Below, one piece after another: positions 42,025 to 52,072 of a stretch of DNA of 64,000 nt. The notes beneath the pieces are model-generated. The model was given only the letters and a program-made list of their open reading frames with translations. It did not search any database and was not told the DNA's origin. The translations under genes were made by a program, and so were the position numbers. The DNA is from Brevibacterium sp. S22 (GTDB taxonomy: Bacteria > Actinomycetota > Actinomycetes > Actinomycetales > Brevibacteriaceae). Each line of letters opens with the position of its first letter. Within the stretch, counting starts at the first letter, position 1. The stretch spans positions 372,001-436,000 of the forward strand of contig NZ_RHFG01000001.1 in NCBI RefSeq assembly GCF_004745485.1, given 5' to 3'.

Positions 42025-43608
42025 TCAGCCCATGTGGTAGTCGGTGGCCGAGCCCGGTCCCCACGGGATACCCGTCGCCCACCAGATGAAGAACAGCAGA
42101 CCCCAGAAGAGGAACATCGCAAATGACAGCGGGATCGTGAACGACAGGAGGGTGCCGATGCCGGCGTCCTTCCGGTACCGCTGGATGAACCCGAGCACGA
42201 GGACGAAGTACGGGCTCATCGGGGAGATGATATTCGTCGTTGAGTCGCCGATGCGGTAGAGCGCCTGTGTCGTCTCCGGTGAGATCGACAGCAGCATGAA
42301 CATCGGCACGAGCACCGGTGCCATGAGCGTCCACAGGCCCGATCCCGAGGTGAGGAACATCGCGCCGAGCGCGGTGAGCAGCCAGCCTCCCAGGAGGATG
42401 ACGAAGGTGCCCGTGTTGAGTGCGCCGAAGAATTCGGCTCCCTTGATCGCGAGGATCTCGCCGAGGTTGGACATCGTGAACAGCGCGAGGAACTGGCTGG
42501 CGGCGAAGAAGAGGACGATGACCGGCACGAACGGCAGAAGCCCTTTGGCCATCATCTCCGGAATGTCCGCGGTCGTCTTGATCGACCCGGTGGCGCAGCC
42601 GTAGACGATGCCGACGAGGAAGAAGCCGACGCCGATGATTCCGGCGATTCCTGCCATCAGTCCCGATTCGGGACCGAAGCCTCCCGCTTCGTCGCGAAGG
42701 AACGAATCGGCGGGCAGGGCGAGGAAGAACAGGATCGCCGCGCACCCGACGATGCCGAGCACTGCGAAGACCATTCCGCGCTTCTCTTTGGATTCGAGCT
42801 CCATCGTGACGTCGAAGTTCTCCGGATCGTTCTCGTCCTCGGGGTCGAGTTCGATCTGGTCGGCGCGCTTGGTCAGCAGCAGTTCGGTCACCAGAGTGAC
42901 GGCTGCTGCGACGACGAACATGGAGACGAAGTTGAAGTAGAAGTTCGCGACCGGGCTGACGGTGTAGCTGTCATCGATGATGTGGGCGGCGGAGGTCGAG
43001 AGCCCGCCGAGGATCGTGTCGAGCGAATTGACCATGGGGGCTGCCGAGTATCCGCCCGAGGTCGCTGCGTAGGCGACGACGCAGCCGAGCATCGGGTTGC
43101 GGCCGACGGCTTTGAACGCGAGCCCACCGAGCGGGATCATGATCATGTACGAGGCGTCGGAGGCGATCGACGAGGCGGTGCCTGCCAGGGCGACGATGAA
43201 GGTGATCCACTTCGGGGAGGCTCCGGCGATGGTCCCGCGCAGCATTGCGGCGATGAGTCCGGACTGTTCGGCCACGGCGACGCCGAGGAGGACGATGATG
43301 ACGAGTCCCAGCGGCGGGAAGGTGACGAAGTTGTTCGTGGCTCCCGCGACGATCTCACGCAGCGATTCGGTGGCGAAGAGGTTCGTCACCGTCACTTTCT
43401 CGTCCGTGGCCGGGTTGACGGCTTCAAGGCCGGTCGCCGAGAAGATCGCCGAGAGGATCATGACGATGACTGCCAAGGACAGGAACAGCCAGAATGGGTG
43501 CGGCAGCTTGTTGCCGACCTTTTCGATGACGACGAGGACGCGCATCAGCCAGTTCAGCTCGGGCCCGTCGCTTCTCTTCTCTGCAGCCGCGGGTGTGGTG
43601 CTCGACAT
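42025..43608 (-). CDS. abgT: AbgT-family transporter
   Basis: A 527-residue polytopic membrane protein of the AbgT family. E. coli AbgT imports p-aminobenzoyl-glutamate, while some homologues (MtrF, YdaH) expel sulfonamides. Family blocks are NFVTFPPLGLVIIVLLGVAVAEQSG (in part), GTASSIASDASYMIMIPLG, YSAAPMVNSLD and IGDSTTNIISPMSPYFVLVL. The start at 43608 (MSSTTP) has GAGGAG upstream; the in-frame ATG at 43653 lacks one. No abgA/abgB hydrolase genes lie nearby, so import versus export is open. Confidence 0.88.
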   Translation of the reverse strand: MSSTTPAAAEKRSDGPELNWLMRVLVVIEKVGNKLPHPFWLFLSLAVIVMILSAIFSATGLEAVNPATDEKVTVTNLFATESLREIVAGATNNFVTFPPLGLVIIVLLGVAVAEQSGLIAAMLRGTIAGASPKWITFIVALAGTASSIASDASYMIMIPLGGLAFKAVGRNPMLGCVVAYAATSGGYSAAPMVNSLDTILGGLSTSAAHIIDDSYTVSPVANFYFNFVSMFVVAAAVTLVTELLLTKRADQIELDPEDENDPENFDVTMELESKEKRGMVFAVLGIVGCAAILFFLALPADSFLRDEAGGFGPESGLMAGIAGIIGVGFFLVGIVYGCATGSIKTTADIPEMMAKGLLPFVPVIVLFFAASQFLALFTMSNLGEILAIKGAEFFGALNTGTFVILLGGWLLTALGAMFLTSGSGLWTLMAPVLVPMFMLLSISPETTQALYRIGDSTTNIISPMSPYFVLVLGFIQRYRKDAGIGTLLSFTIPLSFAMFLFWGLLFFIWWATGIPWGPGSATDYHMG

Positions 43609-43854
43609 CAGGTCTCCTCGGTCGGGGGTGGCGCTGGCCCGGGTGACGCCCATGTGAGTGCGATCACCTTAAGGAGCAAGTGTCATGGACAATCAGCGTT
43701 GTGTCACGGCAATCTCATATACCGGAAGCACCGAGGCGGCTCGCCGCATCCCAACCTCGCCGCGGCGGCGAACCGCTCCCTGCCGAGGCGGCGCATCCCT
43801 CCCCCGCCGAGGCGGCCGTGCACTTGCGCGGTCCGCTGAGGCCGTGAATGCGAA
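43609..43854. repeat. Intergenic region with dispersed GCCGAGGCGG copies
   Basis: Between abgT and ino1 (both leftward) three copies of CCGAGGCGG occur within about 85 bp (near 43731, 43781, 43806), two followed by CGCATCCC-like sequence. The spacing is irregular. No gene is seen. The part next to 43609 should hold the abgT promoter. Confidence 0.5.
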
Positions 43855-43890
43855 AGGGCGCCGATCGCAGTCTCCTGCGATCGGCGCCCT
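43855..43890 (-). terminator. 15-bp perfect hairpin after ino1
   Basis: AGGGCGCCGATCGCA (43855-43869) and its exact complement (43876-43890) flank the 6-nt loop GTCTCC, beginning 15 bases past the ino1 stop. On the minus strand the stem is followed by TTCG rather than a U-run. A strong terminator candidate. Confidence 0.75.
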
Positions 43891-43904
43891 CGGCGACTGT
43901 CAGA

Positions 43905-44990
43905 TCAGCGTTCGATGTCTCCGCGGATGAACGCTTCGACCGCCTCGTGGGCGGCGTCGTCGTCCTTCTGTTCCGGAGGTGACTTCATGAAGTACGAGGA
44001 GGCGGAGATCAGGGCTCCGCCGACTCCGCGGTCGAGGCCGATCTTCGCCGCACGCACGGCATCGATGATGACGCCGGCGGAGTTCGGCGAGTCCCACACC
44101 TCGAGTTTGTACTCCAGGGATACGGGGGCATCGCCGAAGTTGCGGCCCTCGAGGCGAACGAAGGCCCACTTGCGGTCGTCGAGCCATTCGACGTAGTCGC
44201 TGGGACCGATGTGGACGTCACGGTCGGACAGCTGGGCGGAGGTGTTCGAGGTCACGGCCTGAGTCTTCGAGATCTTCTTCGACTCGAGACGCTGACGCTC
44301 GAGCATGTTCTTGAAGTCCATGTTGCCGCCGACGTTGAGTTGGTAGGTCCTGTCGAGGACGACGCCGCGGTCTTCGAACAGCTTCGCCATCACACGGTGG
44401 GTGATGGTCGCTCCGATCTGGGACTTGATGTCGTCGCCGACGATCGGGACGCCGGCGGCACGGAACTTCTCGTCCCATTCCTTGGTGCCGGCGATGAACA
44501 CGGGCAGGGCGTTGACGAAGGCGACCTTCGCATCGATGGCGGCCTGAGCATAGAACTCGACGGCCTGCTGCGAACCGACGGGCAGGTAGCACACGAGCAC
44601 ATCCGCCTCGGCGTCTTTGAGGGCCTTGACCACATCGACCGCGTCGCGATCGGATTCGACGATCGTGTCGCGGTAGTACTCGCCGAGTCCGTCGAGGGTG
44701 GGCCCGCGCAGGACCTCGATGCCGGTCGGCTCCACATCGGCGAGTTTGATTGTGTTGTTCTCGCTGGCGGTGATCGCCTCTGCGATGTCGACGCCGACCT
44801 TCTTGCCGTCGACGTCGAAGGCGGCAACGAAATCGATGTCACCGACGTGATAATCCCCGAACTCCACGTGCATGAGACCGGGCACCTTCGTCCCTGGGGA
44901 CGCGTTCCGGTAGTACTCCACGCCTTGGATCAGGGACGAGGCGCAGTTGCCCAGTCCGGCAATCGCGACTCGAATCGATTTCGTTCCCAC
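43905..44990 (-). CDS. ino1: Myo-inositol-1-phosphate synthase
   Basis: A 361-residue NAD-dependent synthase converting glucose 6-phosphate to inositol 1-phosphate, the entry to inositol, phosphatidylinositol and mycothiol. It is the short prokaryotic form. The NAD loop is [16 protein letters not shown]; family blocks are [46 protein letters not shown] and [10 protein letters not shown] with the conserved lysines. Start GTG 44990 follows AAAGGAGAATT. The 150-bp leader after prfC is free of other genes; the strong 3' hairpin makes this a single-gene unit. Confidence 0.93.
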   Translation of the reverse strand: MGTKSIRVAIAGLGNCASSLIQGVEYYRNASPGTKVPGLMHVEFGDYHVGDIDFVAAFDVDGKKVGVDIAEAITASENNTIKLADVEPTGIEVLRGPTLDGLGEYYRDTIVESDRDAVDVVKALKDAEADVLVCYLPVGSQQAVEFYAQAAIDAKVAFVNALPVFIAGTKEWDEKFRAAGVPIVGDDIKSQIGATITHRVMAKLFEDRGVVLDRTYQLNVGGNMDFKNMLERQRLESKKISKTQAVTSNTSAQLSDRDVHIGPSDYVEWLDDRKWAFVRLEGRNFGDAPVSLEYKLEVWDSPNSAGVIIDAVRAAKIGLDRGVGGALISASSYFMKSPPEQKDDDAAHEAVEAFIRGDIER

Positions 44991-45143
44991 AATTCTCCTT
45001 TGTCTGTACGGGTTTCACCGAGCGGCGGGAGAAGTCCCACGCGGGCGGTTCGCCCTGTGGGGCTTCGCTTCGGCCCCAACTATCCATAATAATGTCCGCG
45101 TCAAAATGCCGGACACCGGCATCCGAACGTCGCTGCTGTCGTC

Positions 45144-46736
45144 TCAGCTGACGACCAGGGGTTCGAGGACCAGGTCGGGGTGATTCTTCTGCACACCCTG
45201 CAGCCGCCACCGGTCGGAGAACAGAGCCAGCAGCTCCCCGTCGGACCGGTGGAGCACCTCGACCGACCGTTCGCGGGCCAGGGTCGGCACGCATTCGGGG
45301 GTGGTGCGTCGGGCAAGGGAGAAGTTGAGTCGCTCGAGGGTGCAGGGGGCGTTGAATTCGTGGGTCATCCGGTCTTCGGCCACTTCGAACTGCATGGGTC
45401 CGACAGCGCCGAGCACCGGTGCCTGATCACCGCGCAGATCCGATCGCAGCACCTGGATGACACCTTCGTGGTCGAGCTGTTCGATGCCACGGCGGAACTG
45501 CTTGTACTTCGAGGAGTCTTTGGCGCGGATGACCATGAAGTGTTCGGGCGAGAACGTCGGAATGCCCGGGAACTCAACCTTCTTGTTCAGGTAGAGGGAG
45601 TCACCGACCCGCAGTGCGGAGGCGTTGACCAATCCGACGACATCGCCGGGGAACGCTTCGTCGACGACATCGCGGTCGCGGCCGAAGACCTGCTGAGCAT
45701 ACTTTGTGGCGAAGGGCTTGCCGGTGCTGGCATGAGTGAGCACGGCACCGCGTTCGAAGACTCCCGAGCAGACTCGGATATAGGCGAGTCGGTCCCGGTG
45801 GTTCGAGTCCATTCCGGCCTGCACCTTGAACACGAAGCCGGAGAACGGATCGTCGACGGGGCGGGGCTGATCGTCTCTGTCCAGTCGGGCCTCGGCGGCC
45901 GGGGCGAGGTCGACGAGGAGGTCGAGGAGTTTGTGGATGCCGAAGTTGAGCACGGCGGAGGCGAACATCACCGGCGTCGACTTCCCGGCGAGGAAGGTCT
46001 CCTGGTCATGGTTCTGGTCTTCCATCTCCAGCAGATCCGACTCATCGACAGCGGTCGTCCACGCATCGCCCTCGAGGTCGGCGGCCGCCTCGGCGGGGTA
46101 GGTGTCCTCACCGGCGATCGTGGCGCCGCCATCGGTGCGGGTGTACTTCGTGTACTCGCCGCTGGACCGATCGAGAACGCCGCGGAAGTCGCCGGACTGG
46201 CCGACCGGCCAGGTGATCGGGGTGGGCAGGAGTCCGGTGCGCTGCTGGACTTCGTCCATGAGTTCGAGCGCGTCGAGGCCGGGGCGGTCCCACTTGTTGA
46301 CGACGGTGATGATCGGGATATTGCGGTGGGCACAGACCTCGAACAGCTTCATCGTCTGGGCCTCGAGGCCCTTGGCAGCGTCGATGAGCATGACGGCGCA
46401 GTCGACGGCGGAGAGCACGCGGTAGGTGTCTTCGGAGAAGTCGGCGTGGCCGGGAGTGTCGACGAGATTGAACACGGCGTCGCGGTATTCGAACTGCAGC
46501 GCAGCCGAGGAGATCGAAATCCCGCGGTCCTGTTCCATCTGCATCCAGTCGGAGACGGTGGCACGGCGGCCGGCTTTCCCGTGGGTAGCTCCTGCCTGTC
46601 CGATGGCGCGTGCGTGCAGGGCGAGCGCCTCGGTGGTCGTCGATTTGCCCGCGTCGGGGTGCGAGATGACAGCGAACGTGCGGCGGCGGGACGCCTCGTG
46701 TCGGATGTCCTTGTCGGAATACTGGCCAGAAGTCAC
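45144..46736 (-). CDS. prfC: Peptide chain release factor 3
   Basis: A 530-residue translational GTPase that recycles RF1/RF2 from the ribosome after peptide release. G1 is SHPDAGKSTTTE (25-36), the switch region ISISSAALQFEYRD, G3 DTPGHADFSEDTYR, G4 VNKWDRPG, followed by EF-Tu-like domains and the RF3 C-terminus. Length matches the family (about 530). The start is GTG 46736. It lies upstream of ino1 on the same strand; the 153-bp gap suggests separate transcription. Confidence 0.94.
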   Translation of the reverse strand: MTSGQYSDKDIRHEASRRRTFAVISHPDAGKSTTTEALALHARAIGQAGATHGKAGRRATVSDWMQMEQDRGISISSAALQFEYRDAVFNLVDTPGHADFSEDTYRVLSAVDCAVMLIDAAKGLEAQTMKLFEVCAHRNIPIITVVNKWDRPGLDALELMDEVQQRTGLLPTPITWPVGQSGDFRGVLDRSSGEYTKYTRTDGGATIAGEDTYPAEAAADLEGDAWTTAVDESDLLEMEDQNHDQETFLAGKSTPVMFASAVLNFGIHKLLDLLVDLAPAAEARLDRDDQPRPVDDPFSGFVFKVQAGMDSNHRDRLAYIRVCSGVFERGAVLTHASTGKPFATKYAQQVFGRDRDVVDEAFPGDVVGLVNASALRVGDSLYLNKKVEFPGIPTFSPEHFMVIRAKDSSKYKQFRRGIEQLDHEGVIQVLRSDLRGDQAPVLGAVGPMQFEVAEDRMTHEFNAPCTLERLNFSLARRTTPECVPTLARERSVEVLHRSDGELLALFSDRWRLQGVQKNHPDLVLEPLVVS

Positions 46737-46907
46737 CGCAATATCCTATCGTTCTTCGGCCTTGCCCGGCGTGTCCGTTCAGTCACAGTGGCCAGGGCCG
46801 CTGTTCCCGAACTAGCTGTGCGTCTGACTGACGGTCTGTGGCGGATCGCTCGTCCTCACGGCATTGCGTCCAGCGTCCTGTCGGAATCTGCCCATATGCT
46901 GGTGGCG

Positions 46908-47279
46908 ATGTCTGAGGAATATGTCGATTACGCTGGCCGCTCGGAGCCGAAGGAACGTTGGCTCAAGGCCCTGCCGCTCATCATCGCTGGGGTTCTCGGC
47001 GTCCCGCTGCTCGCATTCGCGATCATGTTCTCGCTGCAGATCGCACAGATCACGAAGTATATCTTCGACATCGGCACCTCGGGCTGGGAAGCCTTCGCGA
47101 TGGTGATGCTCAGCCTCTCCGGGGCCTTCTTCGTCATCGTCTGGATCGCCTTCCTCTTCATCGGCTCTCGTCGCCGCACGTGGAAATGGCGGATCTGGTG
47201 GGCGTCGGCTGCGTTCCTCGTCGCGGCCGCTCTGCCGCTGTGGGCGCTGGCCGACAAACTCATCCACCCCGGAGCCTGA
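46908..47279 (+). CDS. Small three-helix membrane protein
   Basis: A 123-residue protein. After about 20 polar residues come three membrane helices (LPLIIAGVLGVPLLAFAIMF; AFAMVMLSLSGAFFVIVWIAF; IWWASAAFLVAAALPLWALA) linked by a basic loop (GSRRRTWKWR). No family is recognised. The start at 46908 (MSEEYVD) follows an in-frame ATG at 46896, and either is possible. It diverges from prfC; the long open frame upstream is the prfC antisense strand and should not be counted. Confidence 0.6.
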   Translation: MSEEYVDYAGRSEPKERWLKALPLIIAGVLGVPLLAFAIMFSLQIAQITKYIFDIGTSGWEAFAMVMLSLSGAFFVIVWIAFLFIGSRRRTWKWRIWWASAAFLVAAALPLWALADKLIHPGA

Positions 47280-47655
47280 GCGTCCTCCCGCACAATTCGC
47301 GGGATCCCTCACACTTCGCGGCGCCCCCTATATTCCGCAGCACTTCCCACACTTCGTGGCACTTCCCACCACTTCCCACACTTCGTGGCACTTCCCAGCA
47401 CTTCCCACACGACGTGGCACCCTCTACATTCCGCACCACTTCCCACACTTCGTGGAGCATCCGCCACCTCTCGCGGCATTCCCTACCGCCGGTGACTTCT
47501 CCTACAGGCAGTGGCGCATCCGTCACCGGAAGCGCCGAAGCACCCCGGTGCAACGAGTCGTTATGCCGCGAACGGTGAGGGATGCCGCCGGCGGGCACAC
47601 TCGCCAACACTGCCCACAGCCACACTCCCTGGAGCTGTTCGAGCGTGAACCCACG
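47280..47655. repeat. Degenerate ~20-bp tandem repeat region
   Basis: From about 47290 to 47490 roughly ten imperfect copies of a 19-20-bp unit close to CACACTTCGTGGCACTTCC follow one another; a clear anchor (CACTTCCCACAC) starts at 47341, 47370, 47399 and 47437. CCAC-N5-GTGG gives each unit a small dyad. It lies between convergent genes (the membrane protein and hrpA). 47490-47655 shows no gene or strong structure. Confidence 0.7.
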
Positions 47656-50600
47656 TCAGAGCTGAGCGAGCGCCTTGGCGATGCGCTTCTCCGACACCGG
47701 GTGCGCAGTGCCCAGCGAATTCGCGAACAGGGACACTCGCAGCTCTTCGAGCATGAGCACGACCTCGACCCAGTCATTCGGCAGCGAGACGATCAGCTGC
47801 GACCATTCGGCTTTCGCCAGCGCCGGGAAGCGATTGCCGATCTTCTTGGACACATCGTCGCTCACACCGGTGACCCGGTCCATGAGCTGCTTATCGCGGA
47901 TCGGCGAATCCTGCATTCCACTGATGCGCACCACTTCGGCCTGCACCCAGCGGGGCAGTTCGCGCAGCATCTGCGGAGTCATCGCCGCAATCGCCGCCGC
48001 GCTCGTGCGCGATGCCCGCCACGCCTGCACATCGGCGAGGTTGGACAGGATCGCCAACGAGGAGGCCTTCGACACGAGCTTGTCGAGCTCGGTCGCCGTC
48101 TTCAGAGCCTTCATCAGGGACGGCAGCAGCGACGAACAGATCACCGGCAGCCCGGCGTCGACGTCCTTACGCAGTCGTCCGAACTCATCGGCGGTGGACA
48201 CCCACGACGTTTCGGCCGGCCCCGACCGGTCGGCGACGAGTCCGCGGATCCCGACCCTGATGAGGCCGCCGAGCAGTTCGTCGGCGATCTTCTGATGACC
48301 GGCGAGGACGAGCTTCTCCTGCGTGGTCAGTCCATCCTGCAGGTACTTCAGTGCTTCGCCGGTGTGCTGCGCCAGCAGGGTGATGATCGCCTCTCGCGTG
48401 GCCAAGCGTGCTTCCGGTGCGGTGTCGAAGGCCACGAGGTCGACCGCCGTCGATCGATCTGCAAGCCCCGGAACGACACCGGCCGCGGCCTGATCGGGGT
48501 CGGCCAATTCGCCGAACGACCAGTCCGTCAGCCCGGTCTGCGGGGTGAACTCGTTCTGCTTCTGTCGGGCCTTGCGCACCTGCGGTTTGGCCTTCGTCGT
48601 CAGTGCGGCCAGGTCCTCACCGAGGCCGACTGTCTTCTTCCCGTCGACGACGCGGAAGGTCAGCCGCAGGTGAGCGGGAATCCGCGACCGATCGAAATCA
48701 TCGGCGGTGACTGTGATCGGCACGAGGTCGTTCAGCCCTCCCCCGCCGGCACGTTCGCTCAGATACGCGGCGAGCACCTCCGGCAGGCTCCCCTGATATG
48801 GGGTGAGCGCGGGCAGGATCTCGCGAGCGACGTCGGGGGCGGGCACGAAGTAGCGGCGCTTGTTCTTCGGCAGTGAGCGGATATAGGCGGCGATGAGTTC
48901 CTCGCGCAGCCCGGGGACCTGCCAGCTGAATGCGTCCGCATCTACTGCGGGCACCGCCTCGGCGGGGATCTCCACGCTCACTCCGTCCTCGGTGCTGCCG
49001 GGGTCGAAGGAATAGCGCAGCTTCGCCGGGGTGCCGTCGGCCAGTTCCCATTCCATCGGGAAGTCCGAGGCCACCGAGGCGGTGAGCTCCTCACTGTCGT
49101 CGCTGAGCAGCACCGAAGTGGTGAGATCGAGCAGGTGCGCGTCCCGTCGTTTCTGCTTCTTCCACCACCCCCGGAAATCCGCCGCCGAGGTGATCCCCTC
49201 CGGAATCCTGTCATCGAAGAATTCGAAGAGGGCATCGTCTTGGTCGAGCACGCGACGATTTCGTGTCCGCGAGGCCAGATCCTCGGCGTCGGCGATGACT
49301 CGGGCGTTGTGGTCGAGGAAGCCGAAGCGTTCGTGCCAGTCGCCTTCGATGAGGCCCTTGCGGATGAACGCGTCGCGCGCGCCTTCTTCGTCGATGGTGC
49401 CGTATCCGACACGGCGGTCGCTGACGAGTGTGACCCCGTAGAGGGAGATCTTCTCGTACACCATCGAGGCTCCGGCCTTCGTCGACCAGTGCGGGTCCGA
49501 ATGCTGCCGGGTGACCAGGTCGCCTGCGGCTTCGACGACCCAGTCGGGGTCGATCGCGGCCACGGTACGTGCCCACAGCCTGGAGGTTTCGACGAGTTCG
49601 GCGGCCATGACGAAGTCCGGATTGACCTTGAAGAGCCCGGATCCGGGGAAGATGGCGAAGCGTGTGCCGCGTGCCCCCTGATAGTCCTTGTGCCGCTCCG
49701 ATCGTGAGCCGATCATCGTCAGCAGTCCGGTGAGCAGAGCTCGGTGGATCGCGGCGGCATGCGGGTCGAGCTTGGCTGCTGCCACCTGTTTCCCGGTGTC
49801 TCCTGCGGCTCCGGTGGCGCTGTTCTTCTTCGCCGAACGTTTGGCGGCGCTGAGCTCGGCGAACCCGATCTTCCCGCTCGCACCACGGCTGTCAGCTCCG
49901 CGCCCCCGAGCGCCTCCGCCTGGAGTGGTGGGATCGCTTGAGCCGCTGCAGGTGTCGCCGGCACCTCGAGCAGGCCGATCCCCAGCGACGAGGTTGCCGG
50001 ACGAGGCACCGGACCCACCCGTTCCGTCGCTCGAACTGCCGACGACCGAATCACCATCGACAGACCCGCCGTCGTTCGGCTGCCAGACGGACTTCTCCAC
50101 CCGAATGCCTGCCGAACCCAGCAGGGAGCGCAGCTGACCGACGAGGTCCTGCCATTCGCGGATGCGAACGAAGTTGAGGAATTCGGATCTGCACCGCCTG
50201 CGGAATTTCGAGGATCCCATGTCGGCCTGCAGGCTCTGCAGGTAGTTCCACAGGTTGAGGTAGGACAGGAAGTCGCTGCCGCGGTGGGTGAAGCGCGCGT
50301 GCTTCTCGTCGGCGGAGGCTCGGACTTCGGCCGGTCGCTCCCGGGGGTCCTGGATGGACAGTGCGGCGACGATGACGGTGACCTCTCCCCCACAGCCGGC
50401 CTCGGCACCGGCGATGACCATCCTGGCCAGACGGGGGTCGATGGGCAGCACGGTCAGCTTCCGGCCGATCTCGGTGACGTGGATCTTCCCGGCGGAATCG
50501 CTGGTCAGCGCCCCGAGCTCGGTGAGCATCGTGCGTCCGTCGCGGACGGCTCGGACGTCGGGCGGGGTGAGGAACGGGAAGCCGAGGATCTCCTGATCGC

Positions 50601-51960
50601 TGGCGGCGAACCCGAGCGAGGCCATCTGCAGGATGACGCTGGCGAGGTTCGTGCGCAGGATCTCGGGGTCGGTGAACTCAGGGCGCGAGTCGAAGTCCTC
50701 TTCCGAGTACAGCCGGATGCAGATGCCCTCGCTTGTGCGCCCCGACCGGCCCTTGCGCTGATTTGCGCTGGCTTGGGAGATGCGCTCGATCGGCAGCCGC
50801 TGCACCCGGGTGCGGTTGGAGTACCGGGAGATGCGGGCCGTGCCGACGTCGATGACGTACTTGATTCCGGGCACCGTCAGCGAGGTCTCGGCGACGTTCG
50901 TGGCCAGGACGATACGGGGTCGCGAATGCGGTTGGAAGACCTTCTGCTGCTCCCCGGCGGAGAGTCGGGCGAACAGCGGCACGACCTCCCAATTGCTCAT
51001 CCGCGGGCGTCTGCGCAGGTGGTCGGTCAGAGCGTCGGCGGTGTCGCGGATCTCTCGTTCGCCGGAGAGGAAGACGAGGATGTCGCCGGGGGCTTCGGCG
51101 GCGAGTTCGTCGACGGCTGAGATGATGCCGTCGGTCTGCTCCTCGACTCCGGTTTCGTAGTTCCCGGAGTCGCCGGGACCGTCCAGTTCGTCGTCATCAT
51201 CGACGTCCTCGCCCAGCGGCCGGTACCGGACCTCGACCGGGTAGGTCCGCCCTTCGACCGAGATGATCGGGGCGTCGTCGAAGTGTGCGGAGAAGGACTC
51301 GGGGTCGATCGTCGCCGAAGTGATGATGACTTTGAGATCGGGGCGGCGGTCGAGGACCTCCTTGAGGTAGCCGAGGAGGAAGTCGATGTTGAGGCTGCGT
51401 TCGTGCGCCTCGTCGATGATGATGACTTCGTAGTCGCGCAGCAGTTTGTCGCGGGAGAGTTCCGAGAGCAGGATTCCGTCGGTCATCACCTTCACACGTG
51501 TGGAGTCGGCGACCTGCGCGGTGAAGCGCACCTGATAGCCGATGGTGTTGCCGAGTTCCTCATCGAGTTCGTCGGCGATGCGTTCGGCCACGGTCCGGGC
51601 GGCGATCCGCCTGGGCTGGGTGTGGCCGATGAGTCCGTCGATCCCGAGTCCGAGGTCGAGGCAGATCTTCGGCAGCTGGGTGGTCTTCCCAGACCCCGTC
51701 TCGCCGGCGATGATGACGACCTGGTTGTCCCGAATCGCCTCCGCGATCTCGTCCTTCGCGGCGGTGACCGGCAGATCCGCGGGGTAGGTGACGTCGACCT
51801 GGTGCGCCGCGCGGGCGTCGGTCAGCCGGGCACGTCGCTGCCGGTGGTGCGCTGCGGTGGTCTTCCGTCGCTGCTGCGAACGCCCGCGTCCGTTCTTCCG
51901 GCGCCGAGGCGGCCGCTGGGAGCTCTCGTCCGCGGGCGGGGTGGGGTTCTCTTCTGCCAT
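47656..51960 (-). CDS. hrpA: ATP-dependent RNA helicase HrpA
   Basis: A 1434-residue DEAH-box helicase. Walker A is GETGSGKTTQ (86-95), motif II DEAH (183-186), SATIDPESFS, then the helicase C-terminal, HA2 and OB regions and the large DUF3418 tail. HrpA acts on stalled or colliding ribosomes in E. coli. The protein is longer than usual (about 1300). The excess includes a basic N-terminal tail (RRRKNGRGRSQQRRK) and a low-complexity Gly/Ser/Asp-rich insert of roughly 100 residues (nucleotides about 49760-50090) next to the DUF-type C-terminal part. The ATG at 51960 has GGGAGGG upstream. Confidence 0.92.
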   Translation of the reverse strand: MAEENPTPPADESSQRPPRRRKNGRGRSQQRRKTTAAHHRQRRARLTDARAAHQVDVTYPADLPVTAAKDEIAEAIRDNQVVIIAGETGSGKTTQLPKICLDLGLGIDGLIGHTQPRRIAARTVAERIADELDEELGNTIGYQVRFTAQVADSTRVKVMTDGILLSELSRDKLLRDYEVIIIDEAHERSLNIDFLLGYLKEVLDRRPDLKVIITSATIDPESFSAHFDDAPIISVEGRTYPVEVRYRPLGEDVDDDDELDGPGDSGNYETGVEEQTDGIISAVDELAAEAPGDILVFLSGEREIRDTADALTDHLRRRPRMSNWEVVPLFARLSAGEQQKVFQPHSRPRIVLATNVAETSLTVPGIKYVIDVGTARISRYSNRTRVQRLPIERISQASANQRKGRSGRTSEGICIRLYSEEDFDSRPEFTDPEILRTNLASVILQMASLGFAASDQEILGFPFLTPPDVRAVRDGRTMLTELGALTSDSAGKIHVTEIGRKLTVLPIDPRLARMVIAGAEAGCGGEVTVIVAALSIQDPRERPAEVRASADEKHARFTHRGSDFLSYLNLWNYLQSLQADMGSSKFRRRCRSEFLNFVRIREWQDLVGQLRSLLGSAGIRVEKSVWQPNDGGSVDGDSVVGSSSDGTGGSGASSGNLVAGDRPARGAGDTCSGSSDPTTPGGGARGRGADSRGASGKIGFAELSAAKRSAKKNSATGAAGDTGKQVAAAKLDPHAAAIHRALLTGLLTMIGSRSERHKDYQGARGTRFAIFPGSGLFKVNPDFVMAAELVETSRLWARTVAAIDPDWVVEAAGDLVTRQHSDPHWSTKAGASMVYEKISLYGVTLVSDRRVGYGTIDEEGARDAFIRKGLIEGDWHERFGFLDHNARVIADAEDLASRTRNRRVLDQDDALFEFFDDRIPEGITSAADFRGWWKKQKRRDAHLLDLTTSVLLSDDSEELTASVASDFPMEWELADGTPAKLRYSFDPGSTEDGVSVEIPAEAVPAVDADAFSWQVPGLREELIAAYIRSLPKNKRRYFVPAPDVAREILPALTPYQGSLPEVLAAYLSERAGGGGLNDLVPITVTADDFDRSRIPAHLRLTFRVVDGKKTVGLGEDLAALTTKAKPQVRKARQKQNEFTPQTGLTDWSFGELADPDQAAAGVVPGLADRSTAVDLVAFDTAPEARLATREAIITLLAQHTGEALKYLQDGLTTQEKLVLAGHQKIADELLGGLIRVGIRGLVADRSGPAETSWVSTADEFGRLRKDVDAGLPVICSSLLPSLMKALKTATELDKLVSKASSLAILSNLADVQAWRASRTSAAAIAAMTPQMLRELPRWVQAEVVRISGMQDSPIRDKQLMDRVTGVSDDVSKKIGNRFPALAKAEWSQLIVSLPNDWVEVVLMLEELRVSLFANSLGTAHPVSEKRIAKALAQL

Positions 51961-51999
51961 TGCCCTCCCAGCTTAGCGTCACCCCCGGGCTCACCAGCA

Positions 52000-52020
52000 C
52001 CGAGGCGGATGCCGCCTCGG
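52000..52020 (-). terminator. CCGAGGCGG hairpin between NRAMP-like gene and hrpA
   Basis: CCGAGGCGG (52000-52008), loop ATG, CCGCCTCGG (52012-52020): a perfect 9-bp stem made of one direct and one inverted copy of the over-represented 9-mer. It is 53 bases past the NRAMP-like stop and 40 before the hrpA start, so it probably ends the upstream transcript. Confidence 0.6.
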
Positions 52021-52072
52021 CGCCGGGTGCGTCCTTCCAGGGTGCAGAGCTCCCCGATGCTCGGTGGTGGGC

